Source: Myxococcales bacterium | GTDB taxonomy: Bacteria > Myxococcota_A > Polyangia > Polyangiales > Polyangiaceae | Direction: 5' to 3' | NCBI GenBank assembly: GCA_016191785.1 | Contig: JACPVJ010000064.1 | Location: 1-39,248, forward strand | DNA: 39,248 nt | Part shown: piece after piece, positions 8,687 through 16,406 of the stretch | Position numbering within the stretch: position 1 is the stretch's first letter | How the letters are laid out: every line of letters begins with the position of its first letter | Made by a program: the position numbers and the translations under genes | Notes under the pieces: model-generated | Told to the model about the DNA's origin: nothing | The model's input: only the letters and a program-made list of their open reading frames with translations | Databases searched by the model: none

Positions 8687-9619
8687 TCACTCGAAGGTGA
8701 TCACGAAATCCCACTCGCCGACCTTGGCCGCGTCGGTGCCCGCCACGCGCACCGACACCACCCGGGCCGGGGCGCGGCGCCGCACCCGCTTCGGGATGGC
8801 GTCCCCGCGGCAGTGGCCCGTGCCCGCCAGGACCACCAGCTGGCGGCCCGGCAGCTTCCCGCCCAGCCACCGTGCCGCGCTCTCGGCCATGGTCTCGTCC
8901 CACACCACCTGGGCTGCGTACAGCTGGTCGGCCTTGCCGTGGGGGTGGCCTTTCATCGTCCCGTCGAACCACGCGCGGTGATCGGCGTCGCTGAGATCGA
9001 GCTCCGGCAGCTGCTTCTGCTGCTCGCGCGACAGACCCTCGATGCCGAGCCGCGCCACGCCCCGCGTCAGCCCCCGCGAGGCGTTCAGTGCCAGCACCGG
9101 CAGACCCTTGTGGCGCGCCAGCTCGAGCTGCGGGCGGTAGAACGCGAAGTCCCAACCCCAGTGGTCGAGCCAGCGGGCCTCGCGCATGAAGTCGGCTTCC
9201 TCGAGCTCGAAGCCCAGGTAGCGGTCGAGCGCGCGTTGCTCGGAGCGCGGCAGCATCTCGAGGCCCAGGGCCAAGGAGCGGCCGCTCATCGTGCTCCGCT
9301 CGGCCAGGGCCCCGAGCACCGCCCACTGGGCGAAGTGCGAGCGCGCGTGCCCGTGCTCCTCGCCGACGCAGATCAGATCGGCGCGGCTGAGCTCGTCGAA
9401 CAAGTCGTCGGCCGAGAGCAGCTCGCCGCCGTCGACCCGCTGCCCGACGAACGCGCCGGCAGCGCTCTCGACCACGTCGGGGGCGACCTTGGGCTTCGCC
9501 GACGCGGCGTGGGGCGCGGGGGTCTCGTCCGGGCGCGGCGCGTCGGCCGCGGGGCGAGCCGCGGTCTGGGTGCACGCGCCGAGGGCGAGCGCCAGGAACA
9601 AAACGAGCGCGGCGCGCAC
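8687..9619 (-). CDS. ChaN-like heme-binding lipoprotein
   Basis: The protein has 310 residues with lipobox LALGAC (Cys 16) and a linker to about residue 50. The remainder matches the ChaN/Tiki-type fold (Cofac_haem_bdg): [19 protein letters not shown] near residue 85, [18 protein letters not shown] near 120, [15 protein letters not shown] near 175, and [18 protein letters not shown] near 265. The EEHGH and GTGHC segments hold the conserved glutamates and histidines expected to bind heme iron. In Campylobacter ChaN is an iron-regulated heme-binding lipoprotein; no heme transporter is adjacent here. The GTG start lies one base after the TGA of the HelD-like gene, an arrangement that favours coupling. 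Confidence 0.88.
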   Translation of the reverse strand: MRAALVLFLALALGACTQTAARPAADAPRPDETPAPHAASAKPKVAPDVVESAAGAFVGQRVDGGELLSADDLFDELSRADLICVGEEHGHARSHFAQWAVLGALAERSTMSGRSLALGLEMLPRSEQRALDRYLGFELEEADFMREARWLDHWGWDFAFYRPQLELARHKGLPVLALNASRGLTRGVARLGIEGLSREQQKQLPELDLSDADHRAWFDGTMKGHPHGKADQLYAAQVVWDETMAESAARWLGGKLPGRQLVVLAGTGHCRGDAIPKRVRRRAPARVVSVRVAGTDAAKVGEWDFVITFE

Positions 9620-9620
9620 G

Positions 9621-12068
9621 TCAGTACCCTCGATCGCGCAGCGACCCAGGGAGCAGCTGGCTGGGCTTGCCGCTGACCACCACCCACAGCTGGTGCGCGG
9701 CGCGGGTCACGGCGATGTGCAGCAGGTGTCGCGCTTCGTCCTCTTCGGGGTACGACGCCTCGGCAACCTCGACCAGGACCACGTAGTCGAACTCCAGGCC
9801 CTTGACCTGTCGCACGTCGGTCACGTCGATGCCGGCGCGGAACGGGAAGTCCTGATCGGCGATGCGCCGCAGGTAAGGCACCTCGGCCTTTCGCAACCCG
9901 TCGAAGTAGAGGTCGGCCTGCTCGGGGTAGCGCGCCACCACCGCGACCGACGCCCGCGGCTCGAGCCGCATCAGCTCGCGCAGCGCCTCGCCCAGGAACC
10001 CGACGGCGTCGCCGGCGTGGGCGAACACGAACAGATCCACCGGGGCGCCGCTGCGGGTGGCCTCGGGGGCGTCGGCCGGGGCCAAGGGGCCGAGCACGTC
10101 CCGCGCCAGCTCGATGATCTCGTGGGTGCTGCGGTAGGCGAGCTTGAGCGGCTCGACCGCCACGTGGGAAAGCCCGAGCTCGTCGAGCACCGTCTTCCAG
10201 TCCGAGAAGCCGTTGTCCATCAGCAGCCGCTGCGCGACGTCGCCGGCCAGGGTCACGCTGCGCGCAGGGCTCACCGTGTCGAGCACCACCGCCAGCTCGA
10301 CCGGCGACAGATCCTGCGCTTCGTCCACCATCACGTGCTCGTAGACCAGGGCGTCCTTGCCCTTCACGTTGCGCATCAGCGGGCCGCGCATGCGCTGACA
10401 CAGCCGGAGCAGCAGTGTGTCGTCCTCGCGGTCGAGGTGGACGTGCTCCTCGATCTCGCGACCGTCCACGCCGTGACGGAGCTCGTGCTCGTCGGGCTCG
10501 TCGTGGCCCTCGTGCTCGTCGTCGTGCCGGTCGGACTTGCGTTCGCTCGACTGCTGGTGGGCCACTTCGGCCAGCTGCTCCATGTAGTGGGTCAGCTGAC
10601 CGGCGTGGGCCGAGCACCAGCCGTGGGCTCGCCTGAGCTCGGGCTCGGTGAGCTGACCGGGGGCGTGCTTGGCGAAACAGGCGACGAGGGCCGCCTCGTC
10701 GCTGACCAAGTCCGCCCAGGCGGTGACCACGTCCCGGGCCTCGCGCACGCCGTTGCGCACCAGCCGCTCGAGGGACACGCGCGTGTCGGTGGGGAGGCGC
10801 TTGCCGTGGCGCTCGAGCCACGCGCCCACCGAGTGGACGCGGTGAGCCAGCGGGCGCTCGGGGGCGCGACCGAAGGCCGAGAGGAGCTCTCGCCCCTCGT
10901 CCTGGTCCTGGTGCGGGCCCAGGGTCGCCGCCAGCCGCTGCTCGAAGCGCGCGCCGATCTTGGCCACGTGCTCGTCGATGGCCCGGAGCATCACCGGGTG
11001 CTTCTTCAGGCGCGTGACGCCGGCGGGCGTGTCTTCGCTGTAGCGGTTCGGCACCGACGGCATCTGGATCTCGCGGACGCGCTCGGCCCAGGCCTCGTAG
11101 GTGCGGATCGGGATGCCCTCGACGCCCAGCGCCGGCAAGACCTGCGAGATGTAACGCACGAGCGCGGTGTTGAAGACCACGATCAACATGCGATCGGGGC
11201 GGAAGCGCCGGGGGTCCTGGAAGTTGAGGTAGGCCAGGCGATGCAGCGCGATGGTGGTCTTGCCGCTGCCGGCGCCGCCCTGGATCACCACCAGCCCCGA
11301 GTCTGCCGCGGTGATCAGCTCGAACTGTCGCCGGTCGATCAGTGCGGTGATCTCTTTGAGGTGCTTGTCCTCGGTCAGATCGTCCCCGCCGATCCCGAGC
11401 CTGCCCGGGCGATGGAGCTTCTCGGCGCGGGCGGCGGTGCCTTGGCCGCCGTGCAGCTTGAGCGAGTCGGTGCCGAGGTGCTTCCACGTGCCGGCTCCGG
11501 TCCGGGCGAAGGTCCCCTGCGGCGAGGTGATGCGCCGCAGGGTGCGCTCCACGATGCTCACGCTGCGGCGGGTGACGACCTCACCGGTCACCTCGCGACC
11601 GCCGAAGACCTCGTCGTACTCGTCACCCTCGTCGTAGCGGTAGTAGAGGCGGCTAACCGGCGCGTCGCGCCAGTCCACGATCCGCACTCCGCTCTTGGTG
11701 TCCAGGTACGTGCCGCGACCGATCAGCACCTCGCGGCGCTTGCCGTTCTCTTCCAGCACCAGACGGCCGAAATAGGGCGACTTGGGGTCGACGTAGCTCT
11801 CGGTCGAGGTGCTCTGGTGGGCGGCCAGCATCTGCAAGCGCTCCATCTGCTCGACCAGCGGCGGGACGTCTTCCAGCCGCGCGACCGCGATCTCGTCGCG
11901 GAGCCCCAGCATCTGGGACTGATAGTCGATGGGCGGGCGCTCCGAGTCGCGGGGCTTGCGCGCGTCGAGGTGTCCGAGCACGCGCCCCAGACACTGCTCT
12001 TCTTCACTGACGACCCGGTGTTGTTCCGGCGTCTCGGGGTGGTTCTCGACGGGGCTCTGGCTTTCCAC
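9621..12068 (-). CDS. HelD-like superfamily 1 ATPase with His/Asp/Glu-rich insertion
   Basis: The protein has 815 residues. The N-terminal part shows the HelD signature: YFGRLVLEENGKRREVLIGRG and RIVDWRDAPVSRLYYRY (about 99-145). The motor has Walker A GGAGSGKTT (264-272), Walker B VMVDEAQDLSPVE (579-591), and late SF1 motifs VKGLEFDYVVL and LLHIAVTRAAHQLWV. HelD proteins release stalled RNA polymerase rather than unwinding DNA, and the N-terminal match makes that role more likely than a UvrD/Rep repair helicase. Between motifs, residues about 512-550 form a highly charged stretch with seven histidines and many Asp/Glu, absent from typical members in my memory. The start is GTG. It overlaps nothing and is followed directly by the ChaN-like gene. 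Confidence 0.9.
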   Translation of the reverse strand: MESQSPVENHPETPEQHRVVSEEEQCLGRVLGHLDARKPRDSERPPIDYQSQMLGLRDEIAVARLEDVPPLVEQMERLQMLAAHQSTSTESYVDPKSPYFGRLVLEENGKRREVLIGRGTYLDTKSGVRIVDWRDAPVSRLYYRYDEGDEYDEVFGGREVTGEVVTRRSVSIVERTLRRITSPQGTFARTGAGTWKHLGTDSLKLHGGQGTAARAEKLHRPGRLGIGGDDLTEDKHLKEITALIDRRQFELITAADSGLVVIQGGAGSGKTTIALHRLAYLNFQDPRRFRPDRMLIVVFNTALVRYISQVLPALGVEGIPIRTYEAWAERVREIQMPSVPNRYSEDTPAGVTRLKKHPVMLRAIDEHVAKIGARFEQRLAATLGPHQDQDEGRELLSAFGRAPERPLAHRVHSVGAWLERHGKRLPTDTRVSLERLVRNGVREARDVVTAWADLVSDEAALVACFAKHAPGQLTEPELRRAHGWCSAHAGQLTHYMEQLAEVAHQQSSERKSDRHDDEHEGHDEPDEHELRHGVDGREIEEHVHLDREDDTLLLRLCQRMRGPLMRNVKGKDALVYEHVMVDEAQDLSPVELAVVLDTVSPARSVTLAGDVAQRLLMDNGFSDWKTVLDELGLSHVAVEPLKLAYRSTHEIIELARDVLGPLAPADAPEATRSGAPVDLFVFAHAGDAVGFLGEALRELMRLEPRASVAVVARYPEQADLYFDGLRKAEVPYLRRIADQDFPFRAGIDVTDVRQVKGLEFDYVVLVEVAEASYPEEDEARHLLHIAVTRAAHQLWVVVSGKPSQLLPGSLRDRGY

Positions 12069-12118
12069 GGGAAGCGAGCACGACTAGCACGAAGTTTCCC
12101 CTCGTCCCAGCCCCGCCC

Positions 12119-14491
12119 TCACTTCGGCGTCGCGCACTTGGCGCTCGCCGCCGCAGACGTGTTGTTGTCCTGCCGGCATTCCAAGGTGGGCAGCGGGACC
12201 GTCACCTGGGCGTAGACCGGCGTGGCGCCGCTCTTGACGTCGGCCGGCGCGTTCGGCAGCGGCAAGATCACCTTCTCGCCCTGCGCCGGGCCGAGCGCCG
12301 CCCCGGTCGCCGCTTCGCCCAGCTTGGTGCCCGACGGCGCGGTGCCCGAGAAGAACTCGACCTTGATTCCGGCGGGCAAGAGCGCCTGGCCCAGGTTCCG
12401 CACCGTGGCCGAGAGCGCATAGCTGCCGGCGCACTCGGCGCGCACCTCGACCACCGCGTCCGGCGCCGAGAAGACGCTGTCCACCGGCCGGTTCAGTCGG
12501 AAGTTGTTCAGCGCGGGGAGCGTCCAGTTGGCCACCTCTTTGGCGGGGATGCTGCCGTCCTCGGCGACCCCGGTGATGGCGTACGCGTGTTGGTTCCAGA
12601 TCGAGCGGGTGCGCACCCACTGCCCGGTGGCGCTGCCGAAGACCCGGATGCCGCTGGTCTTCTTGCCGCCGGGGCAGGTGATGGGGGAATAGGCGTTCGA
12701 CGCGACGATCAGATCGGCCTCGCCGTCGTTGTCCACGTCGGCGACCAGCGGATACTCGTTCAGCGTGCCGCTGGTGTTGCAGGTCTCGAACAGCACGGTG
12801 CCGGTGGCGCCCTCGTAGATGTGCAGCTGGTACTCGTCGGCGTAGACCACCTCGGCCTTGCCGTCGCCGTTGAAGTCGAAGAGCGAGCTGCCGGTGCCGG
12901 CGCTCGAACAGTCCACGGTCTGCTTGGCCCAGAGGAAGGTGCTGGCGTCCGCGGTCGTGCCGTCCATCAGCTTCTTGCCGTCGAACACCGCGTAGCCCAC
13001 CCCGCCGGCGAGCGCGACGTCGGGGACCGAGTCACCGTTGAAGTCGCCGACCGTGGCGGGGCCGCCGCCCCACTTGGAGCCGGCGCTGCCCGGGTTGCAG
13101 AGCGCGGGGTTCAGGGTCCCGTTGATGTCGATGCCGGCGCGGACGATCTTGGCGCTGTTCGGCTGCGTGCTGTCGTAGCGCCAGATCGCGAGCTGGTGCT
13201 GCATGAAGTACACGCTTACGATCTCGGCCTTGCCGTCCTTGTCCAGGTCGGCGACCGCTGGGCCGCTCTTGAAGTTGCTGCCCGCCGACCACGAGTGGCC
13301 GGTGGCGCCGTTCTTGGCGATCTGCGCGCCGGTCTGATCGAACACCTGCGCGTTGGCGACGATGTCCAGCTTGCCGTCGCCGGTCACGTCGGCCACGGCG
13401 AACGTGCCCTCCATCGCCGGCGTGAAGGCGTGCTTCAGCGCGCCGGTCTTGCCGTCCAAGATGCCGCCTTCGACGATCACCTCGGGCGACCCGTCTTGAT
13501 CCAGATCCGCGATCGCCGGCTGGAAGCACAGCGACACGTTGGTGTTCCAGAGCATCTTCCCGTTGCCGTCCAGGGCGCGCACCGCGGTGCCGTCGCCGGG
13601 GCAGGCGACGACCTCGTTGCCGGGCTTGCCGTCGATGTTGCCGCCCGCCAGCTGTCGCGAGGCGGCGATGCCGGTCACCGTCCACTTGCTCTTGAACTGC
13701 CCGCCCACCAGCGAGATGGCCCGCAGCGTGCCGCTCGTGCCGTACCCGCCGTTCGCGAAGGTTGTGAACACGATCTCGGGGATGTCGCGCTCGTTGACCT
13801 TGCCGTTGCAGTCGTCGTCGTCCAGCTGAATCACGATCGGCGTCATCATCACGTCGCTGTCGGTGGTGCCGGTCACGGTCCCGCCCCAAGCGAGCTTCTC
13901 GACGGGCGAGAACGCCGCGGCCGTGGGCTTGACCTCGCACAGCGGCAGGCAGTCTTGCCCGCCGGCGCCGGCGTCGGTCCCCGCGGCGCAGATCGGCGGC
14001 TTCGGCAGGCACTTGCCCTGGGGCGGGGCGACGCCCCCCACGCAGGTGCCGCCGTCGGCGCCGGCCTCGGGCACGCCTGCGTCCTCCGGTGTCCCGAGCG
14101 AGTACTCGCAGTACTGGCCCGGACCGCAGTCGCTCGAGTCGGTGCAACTTCCGCCCGGGGTGACGCACTTGCCGAACGAGCACACGTCGCTCGCTCCGCA
14201 ACAGCTGGTGCCGCAGGCCTTCTCGACCGAGCAGCACACGTTCCCGGCGCACACGCCGCCGTCGCAGCTCTGGCCCGAAGGGCAGGCGGACCCGCCGCCG
14301 GTGCCGCCCCCGCTGCCGCCGGCGCTGGCGTCGTCGCCGCCGGTGCCGCTGCTGGCGCCCGTGCCGCCGCCGCCGGTCGCCGACCCGCCGGTGTTCGACG
14401 ACGTGCCGCCCTCGTCGTCGCTGCCGCAGCTCACGCTGGCCCCGACGGCTGCAGCCGAAATTAACGCCCACCCGAGTGCACTCCGCTTCAT
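12119..14491 (-). CDS. FG-GAP/VCBS-repeat lipoprotein
   Basis: The 790-residue protein has a signal peptide ending at Cys 22 (VSC, a weak lipobox), a Gly/Ser/Thr linker to about residue 68 and a Cys-rich segment at about 70-195 with many CxxxxC spacings, likely disulfide-bonded. Most of the rest is FG-GAP-type repeats with calcium-binding loops: DLDQDGSPE, DVTGDGKLD, DLDKDGKAE, DFNGDSVPD, DFNGDGKAE and DVDNDGEAD, suggesting a beta-propeller. The last 120 residues look like a CARDB-type Ig domain. It is probably exposed on the outer membrane for adhesion or ligand binding. Its ATG overlaps the esterase stop by 4 bp (ATGA). Confidence 0.92.
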   Translation of the reverse strand: MKRSALGWALISAAAVGASVSCGSDDEGGTSSNTGGSATGGGGTGASSGTGGDDASAGGSGGGTGGGSACPSGQSCDGGVCAGNVCCSVEKACGTSCCGASDVCSFGKCVTPGGSCTDSSDCGPGQYCEYSLGTPEDAGVPEAGADGGTCVGGVAPPQGKCLPKPPICAAGTDAGAGGQDCLPLCEVKPTAAAFSPVEKLAWGGTVTGTTDSDVMMTPIVIQLDDDDCNGKVNERDIPEIVFTTFANGGYGTSGTLRAISLVGGQFKSKWTVTGIAASRQLAGGNIDGKPGNEVVACPGDGTAVRALDGNGKMLWNTNVSLCFQPAIADLDQDGSPEVIVEGGILDGKTGALKHAFTPAMEGTFAVADVTGDGKLDIVANAQVFDQTGAQIAKNGATGHSWSAGSNFKSGPAVADLDKDGKAEIVSVYFMQHQLAIWRYDSTQPNSAKIVRAGIDINGTLNPALCNPGSAGSKWGGGPATVGDFNGDSVPDVALAGGVGYAVFDGKKLMDGTTADASTFLWAKQTVDCSSAGTGSSLFDFNGDGKAEVVYADEYQLHIYEGATGTVLFETCNTSGTLNEYPLVADVDNDGEADLIVASNAYSPITCPGGKKTSGIRVFGSATGQWVRTRSIWNQHAYAITGVAEDGSIPAKEVANWTLPALNNFRLNRPVDSVFSAPDAVVEVRAECAGSYALSATVRNLGQALLPAGIKVEFFSGTAPSGTKLGEAATGAALGPAQGEKVILPLPNAPADVKSGATPVYAQVTVPLPTLECRQDNNTSAAASAKCATPK

Positions 14492-15183
14492 GGCGCGAGG
14501 CTAGCATTCAAGAGCCCGTCGAGGGCGTCGATCACGCTGCCGCCGATCTCGTGTCCGCCGTTGAAGGGCACGAACGTGACCTCGAGCCCCGCCGAGGTCA
14601 GCTCGTCGCGCAGCCGCTCGGCAATCGAGAATGGCAAGAGTGGATCGAGCCGGCCATGGCTCTGCACCACGCAGAGCCCTTTGCGCTTCGGCATCAGCGG
14701 TAGCCACTCGTGCTCGGCGAGCAGCGTTCCGCTCATCAGGGCCAGGCCCGCCAGCGGGCGATCGGTGCAGAGCGCGACGTCGAGCGCGAGCATCGCGCCC
14801 TGGGAGAAGCCGCCGAGCACCACCTGCGGCGCGTCGAGCTGGTCGAGCAGCCCCGAGATCAGCGCGCGGGCCTCGGCCATGCCCTCGGGCACGTCCCGCG
14901 TGAGATCGCGGAGCTCGCCGCCGGCGAGGGCGGCTTCGAGCTTCGCCATGTCGATCATCCACCACGCGCGGGCGTCGCCGTAGGGGTCGAGGGCGAGCGG
15001 CGCCTCAGGAAACGCGAAGCGCGTCCCGGGTGGCGGCCGGAGCTCGCGCCAGAGCGGCACGAGATCGGTGCCCGGTGCGCCGAACCCGTGCAAGAGCACC
15101 ACGAGGGGGCCGTTGCCGCCGCCCTCCCGGTCGTCCCCGCCGGTGAGGTGGACGGTCAGCTTGCCCAGGGTCGTGGTGCGCAC
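14488..15183 (-). CDS. Phospholipase/carboxylesterase-family alpha/beta hydrolase
   Basis: This 231-residue protein has no signal peptide. The oxyanion-hole motif LHGFGAPGTD lies at about 31-40, the nucleophile elbow GGFSQGA gives Ser 127, HGRLDPLLPF supplies the catalytic Asp and NGGHEIG the His. The fold is the YpfH/phospholipase-carboxylesterase type, so it probably cleaves short acyl or thioester bonds in the cytoplasm. The substrate is unknown. GTG at 15183 is the start; the 90-bp gap to the divergent GDSL gene holds an AT-rich tract at about 15212-15221. Its stop overlaps the start of the FG-GAP lipoprotein gene, so a cytoplasmic esterase and a surface lipoprotein are co-translated. Confidence 0.9.
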   Translation of the reverse strand: MRTTTLGKLTVHLTGGDDREGGGNGPLVVLLHGFGAPGTDLVPLWRELRPPPGTRFAFPEAPLALDPYGDARAWWMIDMAKLEAALAGGELRDLTRDVPEGMAEARALISGLLDQLDAPQVVLGGFSQGAMLALDVALCTDRPLAGLALMSGTLLAEHEWLPLMPKRKGLCVVQSHGRLDPLLPFSIAERLRDELTSAGLEVTFVPFNGGHEIGGSVIDALDGLLNASLAP

Positions 15184-15243
15184 GGGCGGGAACCTAGCCG
15201 AAGTGCTGGTCGAAAAAATAACTCGGCCAGCGGGCCGGTCTCG

Positions 15244-15251
15244 TGTACACT
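15244..15251 (+). promoter_or_regulatory. Candidate -10 element of the GDSL lipoprotein gene
   Basis: TGTACACT resembles a sigma-70 -10 hexamer (TACACT) directly preceded by TG. It lies 22 nt before the ATG at 15274, and a strong Shine-Dalgarno GGAGG is at 15263-15267. No convincing -35 hexamer was found 16-18 bp upstream. Confidence 0.4.
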
Positions 15252-15273
15252 CTCACTGGAACGGAGGTCGGAC

Positions 15274-16278
15274 ATGCTCAGGGCACTTCGGACGGCTGGG
15301 TTTCTCGCGGTTCTGTCGGCAGTCGGGTGTGGCTCTGACGCTGGCGACGACGGAGGGTCGGGTGGGAGCGGAGCGTCCTCCGGCTCGGGCGGCGCAGCCG
15401 GTTCGGCCAGCGGGGGAGCCTCCGGATCCGGCGGCGCGAGCGGCGGCGCCGCGGGCAGCGGAACCGGCGGCGGTGCGAGTGGCGGAGCGGCGGGCAGCGG
15501 GACCGGCGGCGCGGGCACCGGCGGCAGTGGCACCGGCGGCAGCGGCACCGGCGGCAGTGGCACGGGCGGAGCGGGAACCGGCGGCGGGGGCAGCGCGAAG
15601 CTTTCGACGGTCGGATCGCTGGTGGTGCTCGGCGACTCGATCAGCGACGGCGGCGGGCAGGGGCCGTTCTACTACGACCTCTTGCAACAGGATCTGAAGA
15701 AGAAGTTCCCGACCCTGTCATACAAGAACAACGCCCAGAGCGGCTCCAAGACGAGCGCGCTCTCGGGGCAGATCAAAGGGCTTCCGGCCACGCTGCCCGG
15801 ACCGGTGGCGGTGTGCATCACTAGCGGCGGCAACGACATGAAGGCCGAGCTGGCGGCGATCGTCACGGGCACCGACGCCGCGGCGCGCGCGCAGATGGGC
15901 GCGAACATCTCCGGCGCCCTCGACGCGCTGCTCAAGCCTGGGCGCTTCGGGGCGGGAGTGAGCGTGCACGTTTTCGAAGCGAATATCTACGACGCGAGCG
16001 ACGGGCAGGGGAACTTCAGCGCCAACAACTGCGCCTTCGGCAAGGGTCTGCCGGCCGTCCCAACCGGCGCGTTCTTCACCAGCTGGAACGGCGAGATCGC
16101 GAAGCAGGTGACGGCCAAGGGGCAGTGGCTGACCGACATCCACGGGCTGTTCCAAAACCACGGGTTCAACCACCCGCCCAAGTGGTACGCCAACGATTGC
16201 ACGCACCCGAACACCACCGGGCACGATCAGCTGCGGCGGCACTATTACTTCAAGATCACCGGCGAGACCTTGCCGTAG
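15274..16278 (+). CDS. SGNH/GDSL-hydrolase lipoprotein
   Basis: The protein has 334 residues. The lipobox places Cys at 19; residues 20-107 are a Gly/Ser/Thr/Ala linker with a GTGGS repeat; the SGNH hydrolase domain follows. VVLGDSISDG gives block I with Ser 122, a glycine of block II lies in the NNAQSGSKTS region, SGGNDMK gives Asn 187 of block III, and DCTH near the end supplies Asp 308 and His 311 of block V. All four SGNH landmarks are therefore present. It likely hydrolyses an ester or acetyl group on a cell-surface or environmental substrate. The start is firm because of the signal peptide and GGAGG 7 nt upstream of the ATG. Confidence 0.93.
   Translation: MLRALRTAGFLAVLSAVGCGSDAGDDGGSGGSGASSGSGGAAGSASGGASGSGGASGGAAGSGTGGGASGGAAGSGTGGAGTGGSGTGGSGTGGSGTGGAGTGGGGSAKLSTVGSLVVLGDSISDGGGQGPFYYDLLQQDLKKKFPTLSYKNNAQSGSKTSALSGQIKGLPATLPGPVAVCITSGGNDMKAELAAIVTGTDAAARAQMGANISGALDALLKPGRFGAGVSVHVFEANIYDASDGQGNFSANNCAFGKGLPAVPTGAFFTSWNGEIAKQVTAKGQWLTDIHGLFQNHGFNHPPKWYANDCTHPNTTGHDQLRRHYYFKITGETLP
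15514..15570. repeat. 15-bp tandem repeat coding the GTGGS linker
   Basis: Within the GDSL lipoprotein gene the linker at residues 81-99 is GTGGS repeated three times plus GTGG, encoded by near-identical 15-bp units differing only at third codon positions. Such a run can change copy number by slippage in multiples of five residues without breaking the frame. Confidence 0.85.
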
Positions 16279-16302
16279 GCGACTCGCCGCGCCACGAGCT
16301 GA

Positions 16303-16362
16303 GGATCACGGCCGTGATCCGCGCCCCGTGTCGCCCAGCGCGACATCCGGCGCGGATCACGG
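16303..16362. repeat. Nested inverted repeats built on GGATCACGG
   Basis: Three copies of the 9-mer GGATCACGG occur. The first two form a perfect 18-bp palindrome at 16303-16320. The third, inside 16349-16362, pairs over 14 bp with 16312-16325, and within that loop TGTCGC (16329-16334) pairs with GCGACA (16340-16345). The palindrome half is thus shared between two alternative structures. No T-run follows on either strand, so a simple intrinsic terminator is unlikely. It sits between the GDSL gene stop and the sugar dehydrogenase start, where an operator, a processing site or a repeat element would fit. Confidence 0.9.
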
Positions 16363-16406
16363 GCCCCGCTCGACTCGATCGGCGCTAGGAACTAACCTTC
16401 GGGCCC

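Noticed and set aside
16303..16362. Intrinsic terminator for the GDSL gene
   Set aside because: The stem is strong but no T-run follows on either strand.
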